Positions 15,587 to 23,882 of a stretch of 53,338 nucleotides of DNA are shown piece by piece (position 1 is the stretch's first letter; each line of letters starts with the position of its first letter). Made by a program: the position numbers and the translations under genes. The DNA comes from a virus, in the IMG/VR virus record IMGVR_UViG_3300021962_000147, positions 1-53,338 of that record, one strand, 5' to 3'. The notes beneath the pieces were generated by a model. That model ran no database searches, had not been told where the DNA came from, and saw nothing but the letters and a program-made list of their open reading frames with translations.

Positions 15587-16374
15587 TTTTTAACCTCACT
15601 ATCCCATCCATTCCATTCGGAACATGGTTTATCATACGGACACTTTTTACAATAGGGTATCAACCCTCTTTTAGGCACAAACTTTTTTGTACCTTGAAGT
15701 TTTTCTAGCCAATAATTAAACGAGTTTACATCATTTGTATTTATTGGAAAATCATTAAATTGAACATTTGGACTCAACATGTCTATGTATCCAAATCTTG
15801 TTTGAGACATCTTAGATGGATTCATATTGTTGTAAGCGGCTTGCATAGAACAGAAATCAATTACATATTGACTTTTATTTGTTTGTTTATAATTAAACAT
15901 TATTTTAGTGACATAATATGTTTTATCTTTATACAATATTAAATCAAACTTATCTTCTATATTATAAGACCCACCACTAGGAACAATGTATTCTTCAGAT
16001 ATGGCCATAGGTATAAAATTGCTGCTAGAGTAATTTTCATAAAAAACAAGAAGTGCTGCTGCTGCTTTTGAAGTAAGGCTTGCAACATTTCCATACACTG
16101 ACTCATGTTGCTCAGTAATTATGTCGTAAGATGTAGTGTTTTTAGGAAACCACATCTTTTCCCATCTATTCAGCAGTGATGCATAGGAGGGAATAACGCC
16201 AGATTGTTTTTTGTAAAAAAAGAAAAATACAATATTTTTAATAGTGTTTTCAAATTTTTCTGTATATATATCTCGAGAATATATTTTCTCTGGCATTTTT
16301 TCTATGTGCCTATAATCATATAATCTTTCACACAATTGAAAATCTTTTAGTCCTTCTACAGATATAAAAGCCAT
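15583..16374 (-). CDS. Fe-S PD-(D/E)XK nuclease-like protein, degenerate active site
   Basis: The 263-residue protein has the Cas4/AddB layout: an N-terminal LKDFQLCERLYDYR, a central sheet with EDKFDLILYKDKTYYVTKI, and a C-terminal CKKCPYDKPC, giving four cysteines for an iron-sulfur cluster. The acid expected before the catalytic Lys is Thr (VTK rather than ExK or DxK), so it may lack cutting activity and act structurally. It is the second Cas4-like protein of the window. It is coupled to the helicase gene by TAATG. Confidence 0.6.
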   Translation of the reverse strand: MAFISVEGLKDFQLCERLYDYRHIEKMPEKIYSRDIYTEKFENTIKNIVFFFFYKKQSGVIPSYASLLNRWEKMWFPKNTTSYDIITEQHESVYGNVASLTSKAAAALLVFYENYSSSNFIPMAISEEYIVPSGGSYNIEDKFDLILYKDKTYYVTKIMFNYKQTNKSQYVIDFCSMQAAYNNMNPSKMSQTRFGYIDMLSPNVQFNDFPINTNDVNSFNYWLEKLQGTKKFVPKRGLIPYCKKCPYDKPCSEWNGWDSEVKK

Positions 16375-17834
16375 TAGTGAAAATCCTTTCCATTAAGAAG
16401 ATCATCTAGTAAAGATGAGCTTGAGTCATAAGAATCATCCGTAATCGGATCATATTCTTCATATTTTTTTTTGAAGTCTACATACTTTACTAGAGGTGGA
16501 TCATAACTAAAAGAGGATCCAGTGATTCTATTTTTTGGTATTTGAAGCTGCATTATGTTTTCATCAACTGTATCGTCATCAGTAGCTAGTCTTTTCTCTG
16601 TAATAAAGATTGTCACTGCACACTTCTGTTGAATAGCAAGTGATCCTCCAGTGTCTGATTGTTGTACAACTTCTCTTTTCTCTTTCATTCGGTTAGCATT
16701 TTCCTGAGCAGTAATGATGAGCACGCAGTTCATGTCTCTGGCTAGTTTTTCAAGCTTAACCATCATCTCTTCAAATTCACCCCATCTAGCCTTACCTTTA
16801 CCTCTGGTAAACATAGATTGGATTGTATCTATAATCACTACATCAGGAAGGTTTTGATTGTGACCCAAGATATCTCTAAGCCAGAATTCAAGGTCTTCAA
16901 AATATGGTGTATCTGGATCATGTCTAACCATCAATTTATCGCCCCATTGCGATAACTTATCTTTAAAGATCTTCATATAAGACTCTTTTTGATCTTGAGA
17001 CCACTTATGAGATTCTGAATATACATTCTGTTCAATTATTTGAGTAAATAATATTCTTTCCCAGTGACCCAAAGCTTCTTCAAAGTTTACGTACAAAACT
17101 CGATAGCCGTTATCTAGCCAGTTATTTGCTAGACACTTAGCAAATGTGCTCTTACCTTTGCCAGAAGGTGCAATGACAGCATGAACAGCTCCCCTAAAGA
17201 ATCCGCCATCGTCTGTATATCCCATTGCCCTATTTAGGGATTTAAATTGTGTAGGTAAAAAGTCCGGTATATCCAAAAGAGAATCTACCCTACCTATAAT
17301 ATCTGAACCACTAGTTACCTTGTCTAGTGGGTTATAGTGGATTTGATTTTCTAGTTCTCTAATTTGAGAAGTTAACTTCTCAATTCTTAAGACATCCTCT
17401 GGGGTTTTCTGACCCTTTTGATTAAGGATCATCTGAAGCTCTTGCAGATAATTTATCTGTCTTCTTTTTCTGGCCTTATGCTTGACCAACTCTGTGATAG
17501 CTTCTGAATTAGAAAGTTCTAGACCCATCAATATATCTATCATCACAGAAACACCAGCATTACCCCCAAGTGCCTCATAGATATCTGTCTCAGAATCTAA
17601 CCAAGATTTAAATGCTATTGGGTCTACAATTTCAAGTTGGGTAGCATTGTAAAAAGATAGAAGAGCTTTATAAAATTCGTTGATACCTATTTCACCATGA
17701 ATCGTGCCCACTTCTTCTTCAGGCAGATTCTCAAAAAAATACTTTATAGATCCATGTACTCTAAGGCAAAGTGCAAAAATTTGATATTCTACAGGCAGTG
17801 AATCAGTGGTCTCTATTTCCTGTATTTCTGTCAT
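16374..17834 (-). CDS. dnaB: replicative DnaB-like helicase
   Basis: The 486-residue protein has an N-terminal helical domain, then a RecA-like motor with Walker A APSGKGKST (residues 222-230) and Walker B DVVIID near residue 341, then Gln/Arg motifs (TAQENANR, QQSDTGGS) typical of SF4 helicases. It unwinds DNA at the fork ahead of DnaE and probably engages the primase. Length and motif order fit phage and bacterial DnaB. Its start overlaps the upstream nuclease gene. Confidence 0.88.
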   Translation of the reverse strand: MTEIQEIETTDSLPVEYQIFALCLRVHGSIKYFFENLPEEEVGTIHGEIGINEFYKALLSFYNATQLEIVDPIAFKSWLDSETDIYEALGGNAGVSVMIDILMGLELSNSEAITELVKHKARKRRQINYLQELQMILNQKGQKTPEDVLRIEKLTSQIRELENQIHYNPLDKVTSGSDIIGRVDSLLDIPDFLPTQFKSLNRAMGYTDDGGFFRGAVHAVIAPSGKGKSTFAKCLANNWLDNGYRVLYVNFEEALGHWERILFTQIIEQNVYSESHKWSQDQKESYMKIFKDKLSQWGDKLMVRHDPDTPYFEDLEFWLRDILGHNQNLPDVVIIDTIQSMFTRGKGKARWGEFEEMMVKLEKLARDMNCVLIITAQENANRMKEKREVVQQSDTGGSLAIQQKCAVTIFITEKRLATDDDTVDENIMQLQIPKNRITGSSFSYDPPLVKYVDFKKKYEEYDPITDDSYDSSSSLLDDLLNGKDFH

Positions 17835-18471
17835 TATTTTTCTTCTTTTCCTTTAAGATTCTATAGGCTTTTTTGCGATATTCAGAATTTTTTTTCTTAC
17901 TGATTTTGTAAGCTTCAGAATCAGTAATGCTTCTTTTCTTTTTATTGTTTTCTATAATTTCACTACTTCTAATTGCATCTAACATTCTATCAAATACAGC
18001 CTGTTCTGTCAGGCTATCATTGTATCTAAATACAATTAGCGCAATATTATTGTCTTTGCACCATTGAGCTTTTTTGGCATCTCTTTTAACAGCTTCTTCA
18101 AAGTCATATTTAGAATCATAGAAACGACTGGTGTAATAGAAGTGTTGTCTTCCATGATATTCTGCTGCTATTTTATATTTTTCGCAGTATACGTCAAGCT
18201 TTAATTTGTCACCAATATGGTGTTCATTGACTATTTTTTCTCCTGGCAGGAGTTTTTGCATTATTGCAGTAAGAGCCGATTGGCCCCTAGACATTTTCTT
18301 TCGTCTTTCCTTTATCCAAGAAAGACCAAGTGAGTTAATTTTTTTATTAACTTTTTCTAGGGGCCAGTCAAGCTCTCTTGCTATTTGGGAAAGAGAATAG
18401 TTTGACTCAAAAAGAAGATCGACTAGTAGCTCAATATCGTCATCGTCTTCTTGATATCTATCACTTTTCAT
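17803..18471 (-). CDS. HTH plus Vsr-like endonuclease
   Basis: The 222-residue protein starts with an acidic stretch and a helix-turn-helix (YSLSQIARELDWPLEKVNKKIN), then a PD-(D/E)XK-like core: NEHHIG, KLDVYCEKYKIAAEYHGRQH and a QWCKDNNIALIVFRY segment, as in Vsr-type and homing-like nucleases. The tail is very basic. The start at 18471 (MKSDRYQE) is chosen by conservation of the acidic N-terminus; a longer frame to 18519 lies in the upstream gene. The target is unknown; it could be a homing or repair nuclease. Confidence 0.65.
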   Translation of the reverse strand: MKSDRYQEDDDDIELLVDLLFESNYSLSQIARELDWPLEKVNKKINSLGLSWIKERRKKMSRGQSALTAIMQKLLPGEKIVNEHHIGDKLKLDVYCEKYKIAAEYHGRQHFYYTSRFYDSKYDFEEAVKRDAKKAQWCKDNNIALIVFRYNDSLTEQAVFDRMLDAIRSSEIIENNKKKRSITDSEAYKISKKKNSEYRKKAYRILKEKKKNNDRNTGNRDH

Positions 18472-19102
18472 TTCTAGAAGATGCGTTGTAGGTTTTGGTA
18501 AAATTAATAGTTTTACCAAGATCTATAACAGACATATCTAGTCTTTCCCATATCTTTCCAGATAGTGCCAGACCTAAGGAGCTGCAGTCCATTAAACAGT
18601 AGTCTACTCCTCCTTCAAATTCTGATATCTGAGAAAAAACATCGTCCAATTTATCATAATGATTATTATATGGAACGGTAATTACATTGACTTTTGTATT
18701 CAAAGTTTTATATATTGTTTTCTTATCGTGGAAAGAAACCACTAAAGTCGGAGTATGCTTAAAATAAAAAGAACAAAAATAATCAAAGATATCTTTTTCA
18801 TTTAAGAAGTAATGCTCAAATAAATTAGAACTGTAACTTCTATTCGAATTTTCAATTCCTATCTTTGCATGCTTATTATTATGTATGTCATCCACTAAAC
18901 CAGAAGAATAATTCTTCATAATTCTAGGATGCTCTAAAGAAATACTTTTTAATACAGCTTTTGCAAAGTGATTGGGAAAAGAATTCTCATTCTTTTTATT
19001 TAGAGCAACTATTGAATACTTAGATATATTCATAAAAGAAAATTTCTCTTTTGAATTCATCAAAAGGGTTAAGTCAATAATTGCTTGCTTTTCATTTTTC
19101 AT
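18461..19102 (-). CDS. possible GT-D-like glycosyltransferase
   Basis: The 213-residue protein has a C-terminal segment GGVDYCLMDCSSLGLALSGK followed by a VIDLGKTI end, which resembles the glycosyltransferase GT-D (DUF1792) pattern of a conserved Gly/Leu helix and a terminal D-G. The start at 19102 follows CTGGAG; the frame to 19141 is longer but lacks a ribosome site. It neighbours a GT2 gene. The assignment is tentative. Confidence 0.45.
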   Translation of the reverse strand: MKNEKQAIIDLTLLMNSKEKFSFMNISKYSIVALNKKNENSFPNHFAKAVLKSISLEHPRIMKNYSSGLVDDIHNNKHAKIGIENSNRSYSSNLFEHYFLNEKDIFDYFCSFYFKHTPTLVVSFHDKKTIYKTLNTKVNVITVPYNNHYDKLDDVFSQISEFEGGVDYCLMDCSSLGLALSGKIWERLDMSVIDLGKTINFTKTYNASSRNEK

Positions 19103-19115
19103 TGCATTCTCCAGT

Positions 19116-19826
19116 TTATAAACCGAATGTTCCCCAGTCAATTAAGACTGGATTTTCATCTACGATAGAATTAATATGATTTATATTGTGGAACTTTCCA
19201 CCATCTAATTGCGAGTATCTTTCATACTTTGACTTCTTATCTTCATCATGGACATAGCCCAGATGCTTCATAATTAAGCCTGAGTTAACCCAAAAATTAT
19301 TTTGCTTTAACATATTAAGTACATATGTGGGTTCAGATCCACAAGCTAACTCTCTATCAAAGAACGTTCCACCGTTTAGATACCTAAAAATTCTACTGCT
19401 GTTTGTGGGTGCCCACAATTTATCTACTCGATATTGAGTCTGATTCCACATGTGATAAAAGCGAACATTAACAACATCTTTTTCTGATTTGTTAAGAACA
19501 GATTTTACATCCAGTGCATCAATATTATCAATATCATATAGCATTTCGTCGCAGTCAATAGCAATAATCCAGTCGCCTTCTGTGGCATGATTTTCTAAAT
19601 TTAGCCATGCATACTTGCGAAGTCTAGCTTCATGAACATTGAACATTCTTTTTGGTGTCTTGTAAACATTTGCATAATTTGCAGCAATTTCTGCGGTGTT
19701 ATCGTCTGAGCAGTCATCGGTAAAAACAATTTCGTCTACCTGCTTTGACAGTCTTTCAAGAACATCTTTCAGAAATCTTTCGGACTCATTACGTCCGACC
19801 ATTTGAGCAATAACTTTTTGACTCAT
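19116..19826 (-). CDS. family 2 glycosyltransferase
   Basis: The 236-residue protein has the GT-A fold of GT2 enzymes: MVGRNESERFLKDVL at the N-terminus, DEIVFTDDCSDDNTAEIA binding the nucleotide and IIAIDCDEM with the metal-binding DxD. It transfers a sugar from a nucleotide donor; acceptor unknown. The ATG at 19826 follows ATTGGA; the TTG at 19835 is a poorer start. A hairpin terminator at 19840-19872 lies just upstream, so it needs read-through or a weak promoter. Confidence 0.8.
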   Translation of the reverse strand: MSQKVIAQMVGRNESERFLKDVLERLSKQVDEIVFTDDCSDDNTAEIAANYANVYKTPKRMFNVHEARLRKYAWLNLENHATEGDWIIAIDCDEMLYDIDNIDALDVKSVLNKSEKDVVNVRFYHMWNQTQYRVDKLWAPTNSSRIFRYLNGGTFFDRELACGSEPTYVLNMLKQNNFWVNSGLIMKHLGYVHDEDKKSKYERYSQLDGGKFHNINHINSIVDENPVLIDWGTFGL

Positions 19827-19839
19827 AAATTCCAATCTT

Positions 19840-19872
19840 AAAAATGAGAATAGCGGGGTTTTACCCCCGCTA
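19840..19872 (-). terminator. terminator-like hairpin after the 64-residue gene
   Basis: An 8-bp stem TAGCGGGG / CCCCGCTA with a 6-nt loop is followed on the minus strand by TTCTCATTTTT. The U-rich run is interrupted, so termination may be partial. Confidence 0.6.
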
Positions 19873-19892
19873 CCTCAAACCAATAATAACTA

Positions 19893-20087
19893 TCAGTCAA
19901 CGATTTGTTCGCGAGCCTGCACTGCAGAAATTCGCTCAACATCAACGTCTCTGAACATAAGCTCACCTGAAACACCAGGTAGGGTGCGACGGTTGCTCTT
20001 TGCGAGCTTCTCCGCATCTGCCATCGTGTTTGCCTTCACGATAGAAGTTGTGGTAACCGTGAAGTACTTGAACTTGTTTTCTGACAT
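19893..20087 (-). CDS. hypothetical 64-residue protein, host-like codons
   Basis: The protein MSENKFKYFTVTTTSIVKAN... looks like a small beta-alpha domain with MADAEKLAKSNRRT. Its codons (AAC, TTC, TAC, CGT CGC ACC) are C-rich and unlike its neighbours, resembling those of the plus-strand moron. A strong GAAAGGA ribosome site precedes the ATG. It follows the deoxyribosyltransferase-like gene by 14 nt and ends before a hairpin, forming a two-gene unit. No family is recognised. Confidence 0.65.
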   Translation of the reverse strand: MSENKFKYFTVTTTSIVKANTMADAEKLAKSNRRTLPGVSGELMFRDVDVERISAVQAREQIVD

Positions 20088-20101
20088 TTTTGTCCTTTCA
20101 A

Positions 20102-20506
20102 TTATTTGGTTGGATAATGAATTGCGATATATTCTATCGCATCTTGCAGGTTGTCTGCAAGTTTTGTTGCCATATATTTCATATAAACTCTATCTTTATA
20201 TGAAGGGTGACAGAATACTACAGCTGGTTGACCATTAATTTTGGCCCACGACAACTCAAAATCTGTACCTATATATGCGCGATCTTCTATCATATATTCT
20301 ACAAGAATAACATCAGATCTTTCTTGCATAAATATATTTTTTCTTGCGATTTCTTCTGCTGACATTGTTTTGTCTTCAGGTATTGAAGTAGGATCATACA
20401 CTGAATAACCACGTTGTGTCAACATGAACGTAGCTTCTTTGCGCCAATTTGTTGCATACTCTCCAACGTAATCCATAGCGCCAGATAAAAAAACTGTAAC
20501 TGTCAT
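20102..20506 (-). CDS. nucleoside 2-deoxyribosyltransferase-like protein, probably leaderless
   Basis: The 134-residue protein resembles the deoxyribosyltransferase/DUF4406 fold: VFLSGAMDYVG at the N-terminus, ERSDVILVEYM, and GTDFELSWA, where the family has its catalytic-type GTxxEx(x)A. It may exchange bases on deoxyribosides, or bind nucleotides. No ribosome site precedes the ATG; the -10 TATAAT ends 8 nt before it, so the mRNA is probably leaderless, as in many actinobacteria. Confidence 0.7.
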   Translation of the reverse strand: MTVTVFLSGAMDYVGEYATNWRKEATFMLTQRGYSVYDPTSIPEDKTMSAEEIARKNIFMQERSDVILVEYMIEDRAYIGTDFELSWAKINGQPAVVFCHPSYKDRVYMKYMATKLADNLQDAIEYIAIHYPTK

Positions 20507-20514
20507 ATAGAAGT

Positions 20515-20543
20515 ATTATATCGTACTTTTTCTAATCAAACAA
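20515..20543 (-). promoter_or_regulatory. promoter of the two-gene unit
   Basis: TTGTTT (20543-20538), 17-bp spacer, TATAAT (20520-20515). The -35 overlaps the last codons of the upstream gene. Transcription would start within 2 nt of the ATG at 20506. Confidence 0.7.
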
Positions 20544-21581
20544 ATTGTCAATAATTTTTTGATAATCTCTTTCAAAGCCAAAAGATTGGTCGTCTTTTAT
20601 TCTTAAACCAATAATTTTTCTTAATTCATTTATACTTTTTTCAGAAACAAAATCAAATAAATTTTCAGTTATTTCATTTTTATCTTGTTTTTTATTTACA
20701 TAACTTTGAAGATCTTCACGCACACTACGTCTACCAGGAGAAGAAACTGTTTGACGATTTGGATCAATTTGCGAAGGTAGAGTGCTATGTAAATGAAAAA
20801 CTATAAAAGGATTTTTTAATCTCAAAATAGTATACCCATGCGTGTATAACCTAGAAGAGTGAAGCACTTCGTCTCCCAGGTAAAGAATGTTTTTATTTGG
20901 TTTTACTTTTGATAAATGTCCATAAGAAAAAAGAAACGCACCATTAGTATAAATAAAATTAAATAAACTTTCAAATTTTATAGTTGGTATCGAACAATTA
21001 AAAGCGGAAGAAAAAACCCAATTAATCTCAGTTTTTTCACCTAACTGATGCAATCCATATTGACTTATCTCTGGTTTTTGTTTAAATATGGGATCATTTA
21101 TGTTGATATTTTTATTGGAAAAAGAATTCAAAGCGTCTTCTACAACAAATCTTCTTTTCTTTTCATCAATAAAATAACTATTTAAAGAGTAACTTATTAG
21201 AGGTTTCTCCACTCCATCTTCACTTGCTTTTTCTAGTGACGATATGAGTATTAGATCCCAATTGTAAGTAAATAACATGTGAGAATCTATTTGCATATAA
21301 AAATCTTCGTCTTGATAAAATTCATTTGCAATATATCTGCTAATGCCAACTCCTACATTTTGCGGAAACTTAGAATGAGAAATAGATAATTTGTATGTTT
21401 TTTTTAAACTATCTAAACTTTTTATTAACTCAATTTCATTAAGAATATTTTCTTCATAAAAACAATTGTGAATACCAAAATGGATATCATGAAATCCAGA
21501 ACACTTTTCTAGTACGTCCTTTATGGTTTCAGCAAGTTCTGAGTCGTGGTAAGATCCTATTTGTACAAAAATTGAAGACAT
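20532..21581 (-). CDS. GlcNAc-transferase-family glycosyltransferase
   Basis: The 349-residue protein begins IFVQIGSYHDSELAETI, the hallmark of the GlcNAc transferase family related to polypeptide N-acetylglucosaminyltransferases, and has a DxH-type metal motif in MQIDSHMLF. These enzymes modify proteins or glycans. An AAAGGT ribosome site precedes the ATG. It could glycosylate virion proteins; the Thr-Pro-rich tail protein at 43623-48486 is a conceivable substrate, purely by inference. Confidence 0.7.
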   Translation of the reverse strand: MSSIFVQIGSYHDSELAETIKDVLEKCSGFHDIHFGIHNCFYEENILNEIELIKSLDSLKKTYKLSISHSKFPQNVGVGISRYIANEFYQDEDFYMQIDSHMLFTYNWDLILISSLEKASEDGVEKPLISYSLNSYFIDEKKRRFVVEDALNSFSNKNININDPIFKQKPEISQYGLHQLGEKTEINWVFSSAFNCSIPTIKFESLFNFIYTNGAFLFSYGHLSKVKPNKNILYLGDEVLHSSRLYTHGYTILRLKNPFIVFHLHSTLPSQIDPNRQTVSSPGRRSVREDLQSYVNKKQDKNEITENLFDFVSEKSINELRKIIGLRIKDDQSFGFERDYQKIIDNLFD

Positions 21582-21600
21582 TTATTTACCTTTTAAAGAT

Positions 21601-22005
21601 CTAAGTTGGCCAATAATATTCTAAATCTATTGGTTCATCAAAGTATTGAGAATAATATTCGTAATCTTTTCTAAGAAGATTTGACCTATGCGATTTATGA
21701 AAATCTTTATTTCCAAACCAATGTGGAAGATTTATGCGCTTATAATCTAGCTCTTCCATCTTCATGCTATTCTTATAGCCTCGCTTTATCCATTCTTCTA
21801 TTGTAAAGTTCTGGTAAAGCTTTAATGCTTCCTCATATCCTGTCCACATACGAGTAACAGGATGATTGCGCCAACCTTTTGTTGGTGTTCTATCAAGCAA
21901 AATGTTTAAAACTTGAAATGTTTCTACTCTTTGCTTTCCAAGCCGACGATAATCCAAAACTCTTACTGATTGTAAAAGATCCGGATAGGGTAAAAAGGTT
22001 TGCAT
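21601..22005 (-). CDS. pyrimidine dimer DNA glycosylase-like (MSMEG_6728 family)
   Basis: The 134-residue protein opens MQTFLPYPDLLQSVRVLD and has RRLGKQRVETFQVL and WRNHPVTRMWTGYE, the signature of a family annotated as pyrimidine dimer DNA glycosylase. It would repair UV damage. It carries the only in-frame CGG of the window that looks normal: codon 21 (CGT CGG CTT) at a position that is Arg in the family, with no shift needed. It is therefore the control case for the recoding idea. Confidence 0.75.
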   Translation of the reverse strand: MQTFLPYPDLLQSVRVLDYRRLGKQRVETFQVLNILLDRTPTKGWRNHPVTRMWTGYEEALKLYQNFTIEEWIKRGYKNSMKMEELDYKRINLPHWFGNKDFHKSHRSNLLRKDYEYYSQYFDEPIDLEYYWPT

Positions 22006-22009
22006 TTAC

Positions 22010-22405
22010 TTAATCTTTCTTAAACTCTGTCCATGTTTTGTCGCCAACACCATAATACTCCCTAGCAAGCCCAGATGCAACTATGTCTGTATTCAAACAT
22101 TGGCCGTCGGCATTCCAAACTCTAGCAAGAACTCTTCCATACTTTTCATTCTTATCAAGAATGGTTTCTATCTTAACTTTATGTCCAGCTTTTGCGAGCC
22201 ATTGATCAGTAAATTCTTTTGCAGCTAAGCCCTTTTGTTTTTCTTCTAAGTTTGTTGTGCGACTTTCTGGAGTGTTAACCCCATATAATCTTACTCGCCC
22301 TTTACGAAGTGTGTCAAAACCAAGGTCAATGACAATGTCAAAAGTGTCACCATCGATTATCTTTTTGACTTCTGCATTATAATAATAAACGTTCTTATCT
22401 TTCAT
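22010..22405 (-). CDS. thermonuclease-like nuclease (SNase)
   Basis: The 131-residue protein matches staphylococcal nuclease: IDGDTFDIVIDLG, then VRLYGVNTPESR with the catalytic Arg, a Glu in GLAAKEF and a second Arg in KYGRVLARV. It cuts DNA or RNA with calcium. No signal peptide is visible, so it probably acts inside the cell, perhaps on host nucleic acid. The gene lies 4 nt after the DNA glycosylase on the coordinate axis. Confidence 0.85.
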   Translation of the reverse strand: MKDKNVYYYNAEVKKIIDGDTFDIVIDLGFDTLRKGRVRLYGVNTPESRTTNLEEKQKGLAAKEFTDQWLAKAGHKVKIETILDKNEKYGRVLARVWNADGQCLNTDIVASGLAREYYGVGDKTWTEFKKD

Positions 22406-22406
22406 T

Positions 22407-23222
22407 TTAATCTCTTTCTATTCCCATATAATCACAAGCTTTTCTAAATATTTCTCTACTTATTGGAAACTGTGCGTCGGCATGGCTATAGCCTTCTCCA
22501 GGTTTAGGAGAAGAGGCGTGCCAGCTATGGCCGATTGAAACAGATCCGTCATATACAACTTTATATCCTAAATGCCTAGCAAAGTATGAACACCATGTCT
22601 CTTCATAATAATGAGGAGTAGGCAGAAATGCTCCTATTGCGTTTGGATACATATCTCGATATCTAGGATTATTGGTCAACGCATTCCATACTTCTCTACG
22701 AATAAAATAAGCAGAGCCTGAGACCGTAACACATTCAACTCTATCCCTATAGAGTTCATCTAATTTGTCTAATTCTTTCCAACCCCTATGTCTTGGAGCT
22801 GTATTGGTTCCGACTATTCCTGCATGAGTTATGTGCCCATACTCATCGCGCTGCTTGGGTCCAAGTATATGTATGTCTGGATTTTCTTTAAAAATATTTT
22901 CTATTTTTATACAGTCACTTGATGACATCCATACATCTGCGTTTAAAACTGCGATGATTTCTGCGTTAGAATTACTAGCCATCATATTTGTAGCGGCTGA
23001 GTATCCTATATTTTGACGAAGATAAGTCCTATTAATATAGTATGAATCTTCATTATCCCTTATCCAGGGGATAAAATTATCTGTTGAATTATTATCTGTA
23101 ATATACAGATTCCAGTTTTTTTCAAGCGCGCCATTTGGACTTTTTAAATCAGAGTGAAGAGTGTCCAAAAATCTCTTCAATTCTTTTGTTGAGTTATAAT
23201 TAACTATACAAAGATCAATCAT
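22407..23222 (-). CDS. family 2 glycosyltransferase
   Basis: The 271-residue protein is a GT2 enzyme: IDLCIVNYNSTKELKRFL start, ITDNNSTDN, NIGYSAATN, VLNADVWM (DxD-type) and a GSAYFIRREVW acceptor-side motif, with HYYEETWCSYFAR near the end giving the catalytic base region. It resembles rhamnosyltransferases, which would suit the RmlD-like reductase at 69-944. The acceptor is unknown. Confidence 0.85.
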   Translation of the reverse strand: MIDLCIVNYNSTKELKRFLDTLHSDLKSPNGALEKNWNLYITDNNSTDNFIPWIRDNEDSYYINRTYLRQNIGYSAATNMMASNSNAEIIAVLNADVWMSSSDCIKIENIFKENPDIHILGPKQRDEYGHITHAGIVGTNTAPRHRGWKELDKLDELYRDRVECVTVSGSAYFIRREVWNALTNNPRYRDMYPNAIGAFLPTPHYYEETWCSYFARHLGYKVVYDGSVSIGHSWHASSPKPGEGYSHADAQFPISREIFRKACDYMGIERD

Positions 23223-23469
23223 TTGGCTCCTTAGCAGTTATAAGATCAAAGGCATTTTCTGGTGATAATCCAAAGCCAATATAATAATTCATTTCCTTAA
23301 AAACTTCATCAATAGATTCTTTATCGAAGAATTCTATTAACCTATTTTTATATTGATTCATTGTGGCTTGATCTTTAAATTGATTTTTAAATTTAAAATA
23401 ATTATACACTGATAGTCCTATCAATCCTATAATGGAAGACGCCAATAAAATGTTACCATTCTTCTTCAT
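23215..23469 (-). CDS. small membrane-anchored protein, 84 residues
   Basis: The start at 23469 (MKKNGNILLASSIIG) follows AAGGAAATT. One hydrophobic helix spans residues 6-24, followed by a basic YFKFKNQFK and a charged helical domain. No family is recognised. A longer frame to 23511 is inside the upstream gene. It may act at the inner membrane face. Confidence 0.6.
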   Translation of the reverse strand: MKKNGNILLASSIIGLIGLSVYNYFKFKNQFKDQATMNQYKNRLIEFFDKESIDEVFKEMNYYIGFGLSPENAFDLITAKEPND

Positions 23470-23674
23470 AATTTCCTTGCTCAGGAACATAAGTTTTTTC
23501 AATCCACTCATCTATGTCTTTAGTTATTTGTACCCATGAGTTTGCCTCATTTGAGTCTTCGCAGTTTTGAGACATGTAAATGTATGTAGACTTTATGTGA
23601 TCTAATACATTTAGGTCTGCAACAAAAACTGCTTGACCAGGAGCTACTTTTACTGTAACTTTTTTCTTATTCAT
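23453..23674 (-). CDS. hypothetical 73-residue protein
   Basis: The protein MNKKKVTVKVAPGQAVFVAD... starts with a basic beta-like strand, then a helical acidic part ending YEEEW. No family recognised. It overlaps the next gene start by 17 nt and the previous gene end by 8 nt, so it belongs to the same operon. Confidence 0.6.
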   Translation of the reverse strand: MNKKKVTVKVAPGQAVFVADLNVLDHIKSTYIYMSQNCEDSNEANSWVQITKDIDEWIEKTYVPEQGNYEEEW

Positions 23675-23882
23675 TTTCTTGTTTTTCTTCTAATTGATCT
23701 TCTACTTTATAAAGGCATATATTATCTGAGTCTGGCTCAAATGTAACAAAAAATATATTTTTATCATCTTGAGATAAACCATCTGGTGGTGGTGAATCTA
23801 GCGCAATTTTTTGCGAAGAACAACCATAAACCTGACTATGGTTTTTATATACAACTAAATAATTTAGCTTTGACGCTGGCAC
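23667..23882 (-). CDS. hypothetical 71-residue protein
   Basis: No family is recognised. The sequence MPASKLNYLVVYKNHSQVYG... suggests a compact beta-rich domain with an acidic Glu/Gln-rich end. Its ATG overlaps the dCMP deaminase stop by 1 nt (TAATG), and its end overlaps the following gene by 8 nt. It belongs to the nucleotide-metabolism operon. Confidence 0.6.
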   Translation of the reverse strand: MPASKLNYLVVYKNHSQVYGCSSQKIALDSPPPDGLSQDDKNIFFVTFEPDSDNICLYKVEDQLEEKQENE

